From NCBI RefSeq assembly GCF_014191985.1, contig NZ_JACHXI010000004.1:62001-126000 (forward strand): 64,000 nucleotides of DNA. The letters are read 5' to 3'. The stretch is from Azomonas macrocytogenes (GTDB lineage Bacteria; Pseudomonadota; Gammaproteobacteria; Pseudomonadales; Pseudomonadaceae). The notes under the pieces are model-generated. The model worked only from the letters and a program-made list of their open reading frames with translations, did not search any database and was not told the DNA's origin. This document shows positions 42,418 through 51,729 of this stretch, in pieces (positions within the stretch are counted from its first letter, which is position 1; each line of letters begins with the position of its first letter). Both the position numbers and the translations under genes were made by a program.

Positions 42418-43425
42418 TCAGTTGCCTGAAGCGGGATTGAGTTGGGCGAAGTCGTTGCGGCAGCGGTACAGGCCTTGGGATTCATCGGTGTGGGCGTACC
42501 ACAGCAGTTCGCGTGCGTCGCTCAGGCGATGGGGGCTGATCCATTGGCCCATGGAGTAAAGGCTTTCCACGAAGCAGAACGGGATGTTGCGGTCCCGGGC
42601 ATTTTGTACGCTGCCGGCCGGATACTGATCGGTGAGAGCACCGTAGCCCACTGGGATCGGTACGATCCAGCCGGAGCCGGCGGGGCGGTCATGCTGCCAT
42701 TCCACCTTGCCGGACTCATTCGCTTGATCGGGCCTGGGGCGCCAGTTGCGGCGGGAAAGGTCCAGCCAGGCATCCAGGGCGGTGCTGTTGGGGGCTTCGG
42801 CCTGCAAGGCAGTCAGCCGCTGTTGCAGCAGGTCGTCGCGGCTCACCAGGGCAAAGCCGGGCAGCCACTGGCGGCGCAGGTAGCGGAATTGTTTGCCGCG
42901 CTCTTGCGCGTCTTCGGCCAGCCGGATCAGTTGCGGGTAAATGCGCCGTCCCGGTCCGGGCCTGGAGGGCAGCAGCGTGCCGCCGGCTACGCGCAGGGTG
43001 GCGAGCGTGTCGCCTACCTGTTGCGCGGTTTTCCGCCGTTGCTCGAGCTCTTGCAGGACCGGGTTGTTCTGGGAATCACCGGTCACACCAAACACCAGAG
43101 TGATATCGAGGTGGATACGGCCTTCCTCGACGATGGCGGCGGTACTGCCATCCTTGTCCAGGGGGTTGCGGGTGAGGCGGAAGGTTTGGACGTAGCCGCT
43201 GTTGTGGGTTTGCTCGGTGTGTTCGTGGCAGATGACGCCGACACTGTCGAAGGCCAGGGCCATGTCCTGTTCGGCCAGCTTTCGCTCCAGCGCCCACATC
43301 AGGCCGAGGAAGGCGGTGATCGAGGGAAAACCATGGGTGAGTGGGCTGGAGATGGCGTTGGCGTTCTGGATGCGCAGGTGCGGCAGGATCAGCAGGCCCT
43401 GGCTCTCAGGAAGCGCGGGGTTCAT
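42418..43425 (-). CDS. csy2: Cas5f (Csy2), crRNA 5'-handle-binding subunit
   Basis: A 335-residue protein of the Csy2 family (LLILPHLRIQNANAISSPLTHG near the start). With Csy1 it caps the 5' handle end of the surveillance complex. Its ATG overlaps the csy1 stop (ATGA), so both are made together at the equal ratio of the tail heterodimer. Confidence 0.96.
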   Translation of the reverse strand: MNPALPESQGLLILPHLRIQNANAISSPLTHGFPSITAFLGLMWALERKLAEQDMALAFDSVGVICHEHTEQTHNSGYVQTFRLTRNPLDKDGSTAAIVEEGRIHLDITLVFGVTGDSQNNPVLQELEQRRKTAQQVGDTLATLRVAGGTLLPSRPGPGRRIYPQLIRLAEDAQERGKQFRYLRRQWLPGFALVSRDDLLQQRLTALQAEAPNSTALDAWLDLSRRNWRPRPDQANESGKVEWQHDRPAGSGWIVPIPVGYGALTDQYPAGSVQNARDRNIPFCFVESLYSMGQWISPHRLSDARELLWYAHTDESQGLYRCRNDFAQLNPASGN

Positions 43426-44795
43426 ACGCCCTCCCGTGCGGGAATATACGTGGGTGCATCCAGTCGCCGGCGCAGGTGATGGAGCTGCTGTGCCCAGCCG
43501 TCCTGAGCTTCATCGAGCAGTAGCTCGTTTTGCCAGTGGCGCTGTTCGGCGTCGCCCACCAGCAATTTGCCGTTCAGTTGTCTGTTGAGCCAGTTGCCGA
43601 AACGTTGGCCGATGTGCGCGGGCCAGTCCTGGCGCAGCCATTCCGCGAGGAAGGTTTCTTCATCAGGCTGTTCGGCTCGCCGCGGGTCCAGCCAGAGTTG
43701 TTCGGCGCGTGCCAGTTGGCAGTGCGGATCGCGACTCCAGCCCGGTGTCAGGGCGTGCTGGAGTTCGCCGGCCAGGCATACCAGTTCATCGATCAGGCTG
43801 TCGAGGCAAGCATCCACGCGATCGCGGGTCGCCTGGTTCGGCGGTGGATCGCTTTCCAGAAAGCGGCGCAGTTCATGGATTGCGTCGCGTACGCCTTCCC
43901 TGCCTCCGTAGATACGCTCCAATACCGAATCCATATGCCATGGCATGCGTACATCGCGAGGTTTCCAGTCGGGCGGCAACGAGGCCAGCAGGTAGTTGTT
44001 GCCGTTGCGTTCGCTGTTCAACTGCGAGATGTTCTGTGGCTTGGTACCACCGAGTTTCTGCACTGCCAGGCCAGGGTAATCGCGAAAAGCCCGCTCATGG
44101 GGATGGTGCTCGCGCCGCGCCTGTCGCGCCATCTTGTTGGCTTCGCCGAAGCGGTCTTCCTGAATGGTCTGGTACACCGCATGGGCCAGCGAGCTGGCAT
44201 ACAGGGGCGAGAGCAGCAGATAGGCTCCGTTATCTGTCGGGTCGCTGCCTGTCAGCCAGTAGAGCTGTTTGGTGCGGGTATGGGAAGACAAGCCGCCGGC
44301 GCGCGGTTGCGTCAGGCTGATGAACGCTTCCCGCCACCTCTGTGCCTGCTTGAGGTCATCGCTCAGTGCGGTCAAGGCGTCCGGATCATCAGCCAGCAGG
44401 TCATCGAGCAGGGAGCGTTCGTCCACCTTCAGCTTGAGCAGCTTGTAGACATCCAATGCAGCGGCATTGCCGACAATATCGCTGGCGAAGTCTGTGCCCA
44501 GGCTGTGGCTGCCGATTTCCTCATGGGAGGGCAACAGGTTCGGTGTGACGTAGAGGTTGGTGCCGCGCGCATCCGGGTGGATGGGTTTGAGGGTGTGGGT
44601 GACGGCCTGGATCTGGCGGACGCGGCGTGCCGCATCGGCTAGCCAGGCGAGGCGTGCATGCTGGGCGATCAGTCCGGCGCGTCTGGGGTCATCGGGAGCG
44701 AGCTTGTCGAGTTTGCCTATCAGGCGCTCGTGGAGAAAGACTTCGATGGCTGCGCGAATTCGCTCCCACCGTTTGTCCTGTGGGATATCAGGCAT
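43422..44795 (-). CDS. csy1: Cas8f (Csy1), large subunit of the type I-F Cascade
   Basis: A 457-residue Csy1, containing GGTKPQNISQLNSERNGNNY and LLASLPPDW, hallmark segments of the family. It recognises the PAM and recruits Cas2-3. AAGGAG lies 6 bases before the ATG. It is the first gene of the csy1-csy2-csy3-cas6f operon, separated by 181 bases from cas2-3. Confidence 0.96.
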   Translation of the reverse strand: MPDIPQDKRWERIRAAIEVFLHERLIGKLDKLAPDDPRRAGLIAQHARLAWLADAARRVRQIQAVTHTLKPIHPDARGTNLYVTPNLLPSHEEIGSHSLGTDFASDIVGNAAALDVYKLLKLKVDERSLLDDLLADDPDALTALSDDLKQAQRWREAFISLTQPRAGGLSSHTRTKQLYWLTGSDPTDNGAYLLLSPLYASSLAHAVYQTIQEDRFGEANKMARQARREHHPHERAFRDYPGLAVQKLGGTKPQNISQLNSERNGNNYLLASLPPDWKPRDVRMPWHMDSVLERIYGGREGVRDAIHELRRFLESDPPPNQATRDRVDACLDSLIDELVCLAGELQHALTPGWSRDPHCQLARAEQLWLDPRRAEQPDEETFLAEWLRQDWPAHIGQRFGNWLNRQLNGKLLVGDAEQRHWQNELLLDEAQDGWAQQLHHLRRRLDAPTYIPAREGV

Positions 44796-44976
44796 AAGAA
44801 CTCCTTTTCAATTGGTAAAGCAAAAACGGGATTTCAGGTAATGCTCTGGGTAAATAGTGGTGAGTTGCCACAAAATCGTTCCTGTTATGCGGCATGTCAC
44901 ACATTTGTATGTGTCTGGCTTTCGCAAATGACTCCGTGTGCTCTTTCAATATCTTATGAACGGTTACGCGGAATCC
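44796..44976 (-). promoter_or_regulatory. Separate promoter region of the csy operon
   Basis: A 181-base AT-rich gap between the cas2-3 stop and csy1, whereas all other cas junctions are overlaps or up to 30 bases. It therefore probably holds the csy operon promoter. An inverted repeat ACACA-TTTGTA-TGTGT lies at 44899-44914 and could bind a dimeric regulator or form a hairpin. No exact -35/-10 pair can be assigned. Confidence 0.45.
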
Positions 44977-47900
44977 TCACTTTTCCTTGGTAAACCCTAA
45001 CACTGGATGAAAGCGCCAGCCCTGGGTCGCGTTCGGCAGACTGACGGTGGCGAAGCGCCTGGCGCAGTCGAGCAGCGGCATGTCCAGGGCTGTCGCCTGT
45101 TCCGTCAGCGCCTGCATGAAATCGACCTCACTCCAGGGGGCGATGCGTTCGCCCTGCACGGCCTCGGGTGGGGCGCGGTAGTTGAGGCTGTTTTCCACCT
45201 TAACGTAAAGGGTTTCTCCTTTGCATTTGCCATCGACCAAGCGATGCAGGGCGTAGTCGTCCTCGTCGTCGTTGGGCAACAGCACCAGATCGAGGCGTGG
45301 CTGCGGGTCATAACGGAAGGGTTGTTGCTGCGCCAGTACGCCGGTCAGCCAGAGGTGTTCGTGCAGCCAATGGCTGGCAGCGTTGAGCGGGGCGGAGGGC
45401 GCCTTGGCGGCGAAGCGCGCGCGGTGCGCAGTGGCGGGCGCTGACATGGCGGGGGGCAGCATCTGTTGATGCAGACGAGCGTGCTCCAGGTCCACCAGGC
45501 GTTCCCGGGGGCGCAGGTCGGCCTCGGTGCGCGGCAGGATGCGCGGGCGGGCATCGATGACCTGGCGTTCCTGTGCGTCGAGCAATTGTTCGAGGCGGTG
45601 GGCGGTGAGGCGGAAATCGCCTTCGTCACGCTCGAAGCCGGGCTTGCAGAAGGCGGCCTTGCCCGGTTGTTCGAAGTAGCGCAGGTTGCTGTCGAGGATT
45701 ACCAGGTTGGGCTGTTCGACGGCGCCGGAGCGGTGTCGGCGAATGCGTCCGGCGAGTTGGATCAGCGAGCGCATGGAGGAAGGCTCCACCACTGCCCAGT
45801 CGTAGTCGTGATCGCGACCCACTTCAGTGACCGGCGAGCCGAGCACGATGAAGAGGTGATCGGGTTCGTCGTCGTGATCGAGCCGCTGGCGGATGTCCGG
45901 CAGCTCGAACACGGCCTCCGGTTGGCGCCGATTGAGCGCGGCATCCAGGCGTTGCTCGATGGCCGAGCGGATCAGCAGCGGGAACTGGGAATGGTAGACG
46001 CACAGGTGAATGCGCCAGCCTGCCGGTGCGCCGTGCCGATAGAGGGCCAGGGCCACGTCGAACAGTGGGTCGATGTTGGCCATGCGCACCAGGCCAAAAC
46101 TGACTCGCTTGCCGCTATGGGGGTCGATGCTGTGGTGGTGGGCATGCAGGCTCAGCGCTGCATCACGAATCTGTAAGGCGAATTGGCAGCGGCGCTCGGC
46201 CTTGTCCTGAGTGGTGAAGTCGAGGGGCAGCAGTTGGCTGCGGCGGCGCACGGCTTCCTGGCTCAGGCGTTCGTGGCGTTTGCGGGCGAAGGCCTGGTGG
46301 GCGTTGCGGAACGTTTCCGCGTCGGTGCAGTCCTGGCCGGCCTGGTTGAATTCGTCGAACCAGGCGCAGCAGATGTTCGGCGTCTCGCCGGGGCGCTCGC
46401 CGCGGTTGCGTTGGAACCACTGGCGGCCATTGCGATAGGCGAGGAACAGGCCCTCCACCAGTGCCGGCGGCAGGGTGGCGGAGGAGAGTAGTACGCGACT
46501 GCCGAGCAGGCCGGCCCAGTGCACCAAGCGGGTCAGCGCCGGCAGATCGTCGATGTCGAAGTCGTCGGGTTCATCCAGCACCAGGTCGCCGCTCATCAGG
46601 CGCAGCATGGGGGCGATCTGGTGTCCACCGCGCTGGCTTTCGGTGGCCGGGGTCAGGTGGTCGATAGTGCACACCAGCAACGGCGTGGCGAGCAATGCAC
46701 GTACTTGCGGGTCGCGGCTCAGACGTTGCAGTAGCGGATGCTGGTCGTTGCCTTCGAACAGCACATGGCCGTTTTCCTCCAGCAGTTCCTGGCAAGAGGC
46801 GGAGCCGCTGCGTTCGGCCAGTTGCTGATAATGCTCGAACAGTTCGCGGCTGGCCGCGCCGCCGACCCGGATCGCTAGTTCGTCGTCGCCCAGCCCCAGG
46901 GTTTCACGAAAAGCGCGGCCGGTTTGCAGGGTCAGGGTGCGCAGGCCCAGAGCGAAGGCGCAGCGCAGGCCTTTGGCCGGATCGGCCAGCGCGTTCATGA
47001 TGCGTGCGTTGGCCAGGGTCTTGCCGCAGCCGGTGGAGGCCATGTTGACAAGGAAGGCCCCCTGGCGGGCGGCACGTTCACGCATCGCCGTGGCGGTGTC
47101 GGCGGCGCGGTCCTGCCAGCGGAAGCGTGGGTCCGCGCTGCGTTTTTTCAGGCCCTTGTGGCGTGCCAGGCGCGGCAGGTGCCGCTCGAAGCCGGGCAGG
47201 GCATGGGCGACGAGGCTGGCGTGGGCCTCGACCCCCAGCAGGTGTTCGTCGAGTGTCTGGTTGAGCCTCGGACGACCGCTGGCGTCCCGGCAGGTGTTGG
47301 CATGCAATGGATAGTCGGCGTTGCGCTGGGGGCGATCCGAAGGATCGGTCAGGCTGGAATAGTGATGGTCGGCCAGCATCAGGGCCAGGCGCGACAGGTG
47401 CATGACGTAGGGATCGTCCAGCCAGGGCCTGGGGTGGAGCTGGCCGCTCAGCTCCAGCAGGCGTCGGGCAAGGCGGCTGGCCTGTTTACGCCATTCCCGC
47501 GTGGTGACCGGCAGGCCGTGGGGAAACCGCCAATAGGCTTCGATGGCCTGGGTGTCGGTGCTGTTGTGCGGTTCGTTCCAGGTGGCGTCGATCCGCTCCA
47601 GCAGGCCGACGAGCTGTTCGCTGCGAAAGTCCGACACCTTGACGCCTTGAGGGCGATAGCCACCCTTGTCGTCCTCGGCGGGTAGCATGGGCAGGCGGTG
47701 ATGGCTGAGCACCAGCCAGCCCAGGGCGCGGGCCAGCGGCGGCAGGCGGGCGAACGGCTTGTCGCCCGGGGCGGCGGGGTCGAGGCCATCGCGACGCAGG
47801 CGCTGCCGGTCCAGCCAGCTTGCATTATCCGCAGCGGAGGGGTCGCTCAGGCGTTGCAGCCATTGGGCGTCGTCGCTGTCGCCGACGAAGGCCTGGAACA

Positions 47901-48366
47901 GGCGCAGCGAAATCCATTCGTGACGGTACAGGTTGCGCTCCAGCGGCGCGTCGGACCGCAGCCGGTCCTGGAAAGCAAGGCAGGCTTTGCCGAGGTCGTG
48001 CAGCAGTGCGGCCAGGGCGGCGAGCGCGCGGATGATCTGCAAGCTGTGCCAGTCGTTCTCATCCTCCCGCCGCAGCACGTTGCGCCGAGTGGTGTTGGTC
48101 GGCGTCGCGCCCTGGGCGTTGAAGCGGCTGGCGTCGCCGACGATCCACAGCAGTTCGCTGTGATCCTTGCCGCGAATCCAGTGGCAGGCCACTGCGGTGT
48201 TCTTGCGCGCGGTCTTGCGCAACAGTTTGCGCAGGGTGTCGAGGCCGGCCTGGGTGATCGGCGTCTGCCAGGTGCGCTCGCCACGGCGCTCGGTGAATTG
48301 GTCGAGGATGCGCCGGCTTTCCGTCAGGGCGCGCTTGTCGCATTGGGCGATCAGCAGGATGTTCAT
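44977..48366 (-). CDS. cas3: Cas2-Cas3 fusion (type I-F nuclease-helicase and adaptation factor)
   Basis: An 1129-residue fusion. Residues 1-90 are Cas2-like (MNILLIAQCDKRA). The HD nuclease follows with H123-D124 (LLHDLGKACLAFQDRL). The SF2 helicase has Walker A MASTGCGKTLANARI, a DExD-type LDEPDDFD, motif III SSATLPP, and motif VI IQLAGRIRRHR. It forms the integration complex with Cas1 and shreds DNA marked by Cascade. Its ATG overlaps the cas1 stop (ATGA). The upstream extension of the frame runs inside cas1 and is not coding. Confidence 0.97.
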   Translation of the reverse strand: MNILLIAQCDKRALTESRRILDQFTERRGERTWQTPITQAGLDTLRKLLRKTARKNTAVACHWIRGKDHSELLWIVGDASRFNAQGATPTNTTRRNVLRREDENDWHSLQIIRALAALAALLHDLGKACLAFQDRLRSDAPLERNLYRHEWISLRLFQAFVGDSDDAQWLQRLSDPSAADNASWLDRQRLRRDGLDPAAPGDKPFARLPPLARALGWLVLSHHRLPMLPAEDDKGGYRPQGVKVSDFRSEQLVGLLERIDATWNEPHNSTDTQAIEAYWRFPHGLPVTTREWRKQASRLARRLLELSGQLHPRPWLDDPYVMHLSRLALMLADHHYSSLTDPSDRPQRNADYPLHANTCRDASGRPRLNQTLDEHLLGVEAHASLVAHALPGFERHLPRLARHKGLKKRSADPRFRWQDRAADTATAMRERAARQGAFLVNMASTGCGKTLANARIMNALADPAKGLRCAFALGLRTLTLQTGRAFRETLGLGDDELAIRVGGAASRELFEHYQQLAERSGSASCQELLEENGHVLFEGNDQHPLLQRLSRDPQVRALLATPLLVCTIDHLTPATESQRGGHQIAPMLRLMSGDLVLDEPDDFDIDDLPALTRLVHWAGLLGSRVLLSSATLPPALVEGLFLAYRNGRQWFQRNRGERPGETPNICCAWFDEFNQAGQDCTDAETFRNAHQAFARKRHERLSQEAVRRRSQLLPLDFTTQDKAERRCQFALQIRDAALSLHAHHHSIDPHSGKRVSFGLVRMANIDPLFDVALALYRHGAPAGWRIHLCVYHSQFPLLIRSAIEQRLDAALNRRQPEAVFELPDIRQRLDHDDEPDHLFIVLGSPVTEVGRDHDYDWAVVEPSSMRSLIQLAGRIRRHRSGAVEQPNLVILDSNLRYFEQPGKAAFCKPGFERDEGDFRLTAHRLEQLLDAQERQVIDARPRILPRTEADLRPRERLVDLEHARLHQQMLPPAMSAPATAHRARFAAKAPSAPLNAASHWLHEHLWLTGVLAQQQPFRYDPQPRLDLVLLPNDDEDDYALHRLVDGKCKGETLYVKVENSLNYRAPPEAVQGERIAPWSEVDFMQALTEQATALDMPLLDCARRFATVSLPNATQGWRFHPVLGFTKEK

Positions 48367-49340
48367 GGCTGCGCCCCGCCCAGGCGCTGGGCGACGGCTT
48401 GCAGGTTGGCGATCATGAAGTCCAGCGCTTCGTTGCGCGCCAGGCTTTCCAGGCAGGCCTGGCGGAATTCCTGTTCCTCGTCGCCGCGCATGGCGAAGAT
48501 GAAGGCCTGCGGCAGGATCAGCGCATCCTTGACCAGATCGGCCACGTCGAACACCAGGCCGCCACGGCGAGTCTTGCCGTGCAGCACCGCCAGGCCGTGG
48601 GGGATGCCCAGCACCCAGGTGGCGGTGGCGGCCAGGCCGTAGGCGAGGTAGTTGCCGTGGTCGAGGAAGCGGTTGGCCGGGTCGCCGCCGCTGCCACGCT
48701 TGGCGCGCACGAAGTCCGCGTAGCCGACGGCCTGTGCCGCCAGACGGAACAGTTGCTTGGTCAGGCGGGCTTCCTCGGTGAGCAGGAAGGTGGTGTCCGG
48801 CGCTTGCGCCTGAGCCTTGAGCGAGCGGGCCAGGAGAGCTTTCAACTGGTCTTCGTCGATGGCGAAATCGGCCTCGCGCAGCGCGCGGCTGTTCAGCCAG
48901 TGCCGCTCGATCAGTTCCAGCCGGGCCCGCTGGAAGGCTTTCGCCGCCTCCAGGCGCCGGCCGTCGTCGAACCAGAAGGACACCCAGCGTTGCAGGTATT
49001 CGGTGGGCCGGTATTCGCTCTGCGGGCAGAACCAGGCGACTTCGACATCCACCTCGTTGGCGGAAAACAGCGGCGTGCCGCCGCCACCGGCGAAGCCCAC
49101 CAGCACGCCGGCCTTGGCCAGCTCGCGCATCGCCGCCTGGGTGATGGAGGTGCCGGTGCCCAGCAGCAGGCTGGTGGTGTTGGCGATGGGGATGTTCCAG
49201 TACAGCGAGCGCCGGCCTTCGTCGGTGACGTACTCGACGCGGCCGCCGTTGACCAGCACCCGGCAGTGCTCCAGGTAGTAGAGGTTGGCGCGCTTGGAGT
49301 GGAGAATGGTTTTCAGGTCGGAGGGGGAAAGATCGTCCAT
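48363..49340 (-). CDS. cas1: Cas1 integrase, type I-F
   Basis: A 325-residue Cas1. Metal ligands E190, H254, D265 and D268 occur at the same numbers as in P. aeruginosa Cas1, so the integrase site is intact. It inserts new spacers at the leader end as a complex with Cas2-3. It is the first gene of the cas1-cas2-3 operon. The ribosome site is weak; an inverted repeat lies at 49364-49378 in its leader. Confidence 0.97.
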   Translation of the reverse strand: MDDLSPSDLKTILHSKRANLYYLEHCRVLVNGGRVEYVTDEGRRSLYWNIPIANTTSLLLGTGTSITQAAMRELAKAGVLVGFAGGGGTPLFSANEVDVEVAWFCPQSEYRPTEYLQRWVSFWFDDGRRLEAAKAFQRARLELIERHWLNSRALREADFAIDEDQLKALLARSLKAQAQAPDTTFLLTEEARLTKQLFRLAAQAVGYADFVRAKRGSGGDPANRFLDHGNYLAYGLAATATWVLGIPHGLAVLHGKTRRGGLVFDVADLVKDALILPQAFIFAMRGDEEQEFRQACLESLARNEALDFMIANLQAVAQRLGGAQP

Positions 49341-49608
49341 GATATCGATTCGCTGAAAGGGATCGGCATGCTATGCCGACCTTCTGTCCTCGAAAAAGAC
49401 TGTCGTGTCCGTGATCGGATAAGGTTCTCATTATTGGCCGGATCGCCCGTTTTTGCCGACGAAACCTGCCGATAGGCTGTGCGGCTCGAGGTCGCCCTCG
49501 TCGATGTGCTCTTGCGAATTATTCGTATCTGCCTGATTTTTAGCTGTTCATCAACGTGCTGATGAATGACCGGTTATGGCGATCGTACGGAGGTAAGGAG
49601 ATGATCGA
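49341..49608. promoter_or_regulatory. Divergent promoter region of cas1 and an exported-protein gene
   Basis: These 268 bases separate divergent genes. At 49364-49378 CGGCAT-GCT-ATGCCG forms a perfect palindrome 24 bases upstream of the cas1 ATG, a possible operator or leader hairpin. The plus-strand gene has GGAG about 10 bases before its ATG. No promoter could be fixed. Confidence 0.4.
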
Positions 49609-50409
49609 ATGTCGAAGCTAGTGAAAACCCTGTTTGCGATGGGGCGGGCAGGTTCTGTGATCTTGCTGGCGCTCGCCGGGATGCAGGGTGTGGCCCATGC
49701 CGATGAAGCTGCCCCTTGGCAGGCTACGCAGAGCCTGCGAGGGAGCGAGGCTTCCGGGCTGGAAGGCGGCAGTGCCCACCGGCCCGCATCGGCGAATGCA
49801 GAAGTGGCTGCGCCGATCCTGGCTTTCAAGCCTTCGCCCCGGATCACTGCAGAGGTCAACCGGCAATTGGCGGACGGTTTCGCTTCAGGAGACGAGGCGG
49901 CCTGGCCGGATGTGGTGCGGCAGATGGCGCCCGGTGCGCTGGACGACCAGATGTTCCGCCGGATGCTGGCTCGGCCACTGGGGACATCGCGGGAACAAAT
50001 GCTGGATTCGCTGGCCTCGGGCAAGGTGCAGAGTGAATTTCGCAAGATGCTCGACGCGGCGGGTTACCACGAGAACGATGTGGGTGATGCGGCTGCGCTG
50101 TTCATGATCTGCGCCTGGTCGATCGTTCATGATCAATTGACGATTCCCCAGGGGGCCTTCGAGGCGGCGCGCGCGATCATGGCGCGGCATGAGCGAGGCG
50201 ACGAGATCACCCGGATCGGCGATGAGGAAAAACAGGCCTCAGCCGAATCCTTTGCGATCATGACGCTGCTGATCGGTGCGGCCAGTGAGCAGGGGCTTGG
50301 CGTGGATCGGCAAAACTTGCAGCGCGGCGTGCGGCAGATGGTGAAGAACATGGGCACGGACCTGGACGAGATCGTGCTGACAGAGAATGGCTTCATACCC
50401 AAAAGCTGA
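49609..50409 (+). CDS. Exported protein of unknown function, paralogue of the convergent neighbour
   Basis: A 266-residue protein with a signal peptide (to about residue 32, ending GVAHA-DE). After a low-complexity linker, an all-helical domain follows from about residue 75. The segment FRKMLDAAGYHENDVGDAAALFMICAWSIV (written in parts: FRKMLDAAGY, NDVGDAAALFMICAW) parallels the neighbour's YDSLLKHYGY and NLADVTAAYLIVAW. A C-terminal helix block is also shared (LQRGVRQMVKNMGTDLDEI against LQDKLRQNVLGAGVDLTQL). The pattern suggests a DUF6683-like family, which I cannot confirm. The gene is divergent from cas1. Confidence 0.7.
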   Translation: MSKLVKTLFAMGRAGSVILLALAGMQGVAHADEAAPWQATQSLRGSEASGLEGGSAHRPASANAEVAAPILAFKPSPRITAEVNRQLADGFASGDEAAWPDVVRQMAPGALDDQMFRRMLARPLGTSREQMLDSLASGKVQSEFRKMLDAAGYHENDVGDAAALFMICAWSIVHDQLTIPQGAFEAARAIMARHERGDEITRIGDEEKQASAESFAIMTLLIGAASEQGLGVDRQNLQRGVRQMVKNMGTDLDEIVLTENGFIPKS

Positions 50410-50465
50410 GCGGCCAGCCTGGCACCGGGGCTGCCCGTGGTCGTACGAGCCGCCCGGAAAATAGC

Positions 50466-51203
50466 TCAGCGCTTGACCAGCCCGGCTGAGGTCAGGTCGA
50501 GTTGAGTCAAGTCGACACCGGCACCGAGTACGTTCTGGCGCAGCTTGTCCTGCAGCATGTTCAGTTCCTGGGTCTTGCCTTCTTTTTCCAGCCGCTGGTA
50601 CGAATAGCCGGCCACCATGGTGGAGAACATGAGCCGGTCAGCCATGCTCTGCTTCACGTCTTCCGGCAACCCGGCAAGTGCTTTGGTTCGTTCGAAGGCC
50701 GGGCCGAGCTGCTGGCGCACGGCGCTCTGTCCGGCTGGCTCGCTGCTGGAATCGCGACCGTTGACGACTTCCCAGGCAACGATCAGGTAGGCCGCGGTCA
50801 CATCCGCCAGGTTGGTCGGCGAGTAGCCATAGTGCTTGAGCAGGCTGTCGTAGTTGTTCATCAGCTTTCCGTTGCCGAAAGCCTGCTGCACGATGTTGCG
50901 CGAATCCGGATCGGTGAAGTTGGCTGCCAGAAACTGTTCCAGGCTCGTCTGCGTCTTGCCTGGGTCGCGGTCGAAATCCAGGGCTTTGGGCGATTTTCTG
51001 TCAGAAGCCGATGCGCCCTTGGCCAGAGCAGCGCCGATCGCCTCACGCAGGGCCTGGCTCGCATCGCTGCTCTTCTGAGGGGATGCGGCGGCTGACGGCT
51101 GCGTGGCCCGGGCCTGGTCGGCTGCCTGAACCTGGGGCACCGAAATCGTTATCAGAGCGATCGGCAGCAGCCAGGTCTTCAGGTTGAGCGGAAATCTGCG
51201 CAT
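50466..51203 (-). CDS. Exported protein of unknown function, paralogue of the convergent neighbour
   Basis: A 245-residue protein with signal peptide MRRFPLNLKTWLLPIALITI, cleaved near VQAAD. It shares the helical domain of the gene at 49609 (see GYSPTNLADVTAAYLIVAW and the DKLRQNVLGAGVDLTQLDL end). The genes converge with 56 bases between them, so they are not a simple tandem duplication. The start at 51203 gives a proper signal peptide; the frame runs 112 codons further without a ribosome site. Function unknown; probably periplasmic. Confidence 0.7.
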   Translation of the reverse strand: MRRFPLNLKTWLLPIALITISVPQVQAADQARATQPSAAASPQKSSDASQALREAIGAALAKGASASDRKSPKALDFDRDPGKTQTSLEQFLAANFTDPDSRNIVQQAFGNGKLMNNYDSLLKHYGYSPTNLADVTAAYLIVAWEVVNGRDSSSEPAGQSAVRQQLGPAFERTKALAGLPEDVKQSMADRLMFSTMVAGYSYQRLEKEGKTQELNMLQDKLRQNVLGAGVDLTQLDLTSAGLVKR

Positions 51204-51729
51204 GGGGTTGAAAGTGGGGCAGGTACTCTTGTCGATCAAGGCAAAATTCTCCGTCGCTGTTGTGGTGTGTGGCTCGATGCGCGCGATGCCGGGGCGACGT
51301 TCCACCGAACCTGGTCGCCGTCCGGCTTTCGCCCGGGTCGTTGTGGAGACCGTCCCGGGCAGGTGATCGTTCCGCTTGGCTGAAGGATGATGCCGGGCGA
51401 TCCGGGATTTCGTGATGCTGTGATACGCAACAGGCGAAATGGCCTGCACTTGATTATGGCTTTGCAGGCGATTTGATCGGGATGTGGGCCTGGTGTGCAG
51501 GAACGGGCGTTTACGCAATGAAACTCTCAGAAAAGACACCCAAGAATTCCTGACCTTGTATGGACGTGCCGATCATTATCGGTGTGCTGCAAGAAAACGC
51601 TTGCTCAGTGTCGCCATGAACCATGTTGAACTTCAACATCCCACTCTGCGGCGGCCAACGCCTTTTTCAGCCCTAAACGATCAAGCGGAATGCAATAAGC
51701 CGGTTTAACTCGTTCGAAGCGCCAGCTAT
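51204..51729. other. Intergenic stretch without a supported gene
   Basis: This is 526 bases of mixed composition. The minus-strand frame 51605-51796 has some coding-like character (KPAYCIPLDRLGLKKALAAAEWDV) but no ribosome site or recognised domain and ends in degenerate sequence. It may be a gene relic like the LysR piece that follows. Confidence 0.35.

Noticed and set aside
44977-49431. Reading the cas2-3 frame as a single 1484-codon gene from 49431
   Set aside because: The first about 355 codons lie inside cas1 in another frame. The Cas2-like start at 48366 overlaps the cas1 stop as ATGA.
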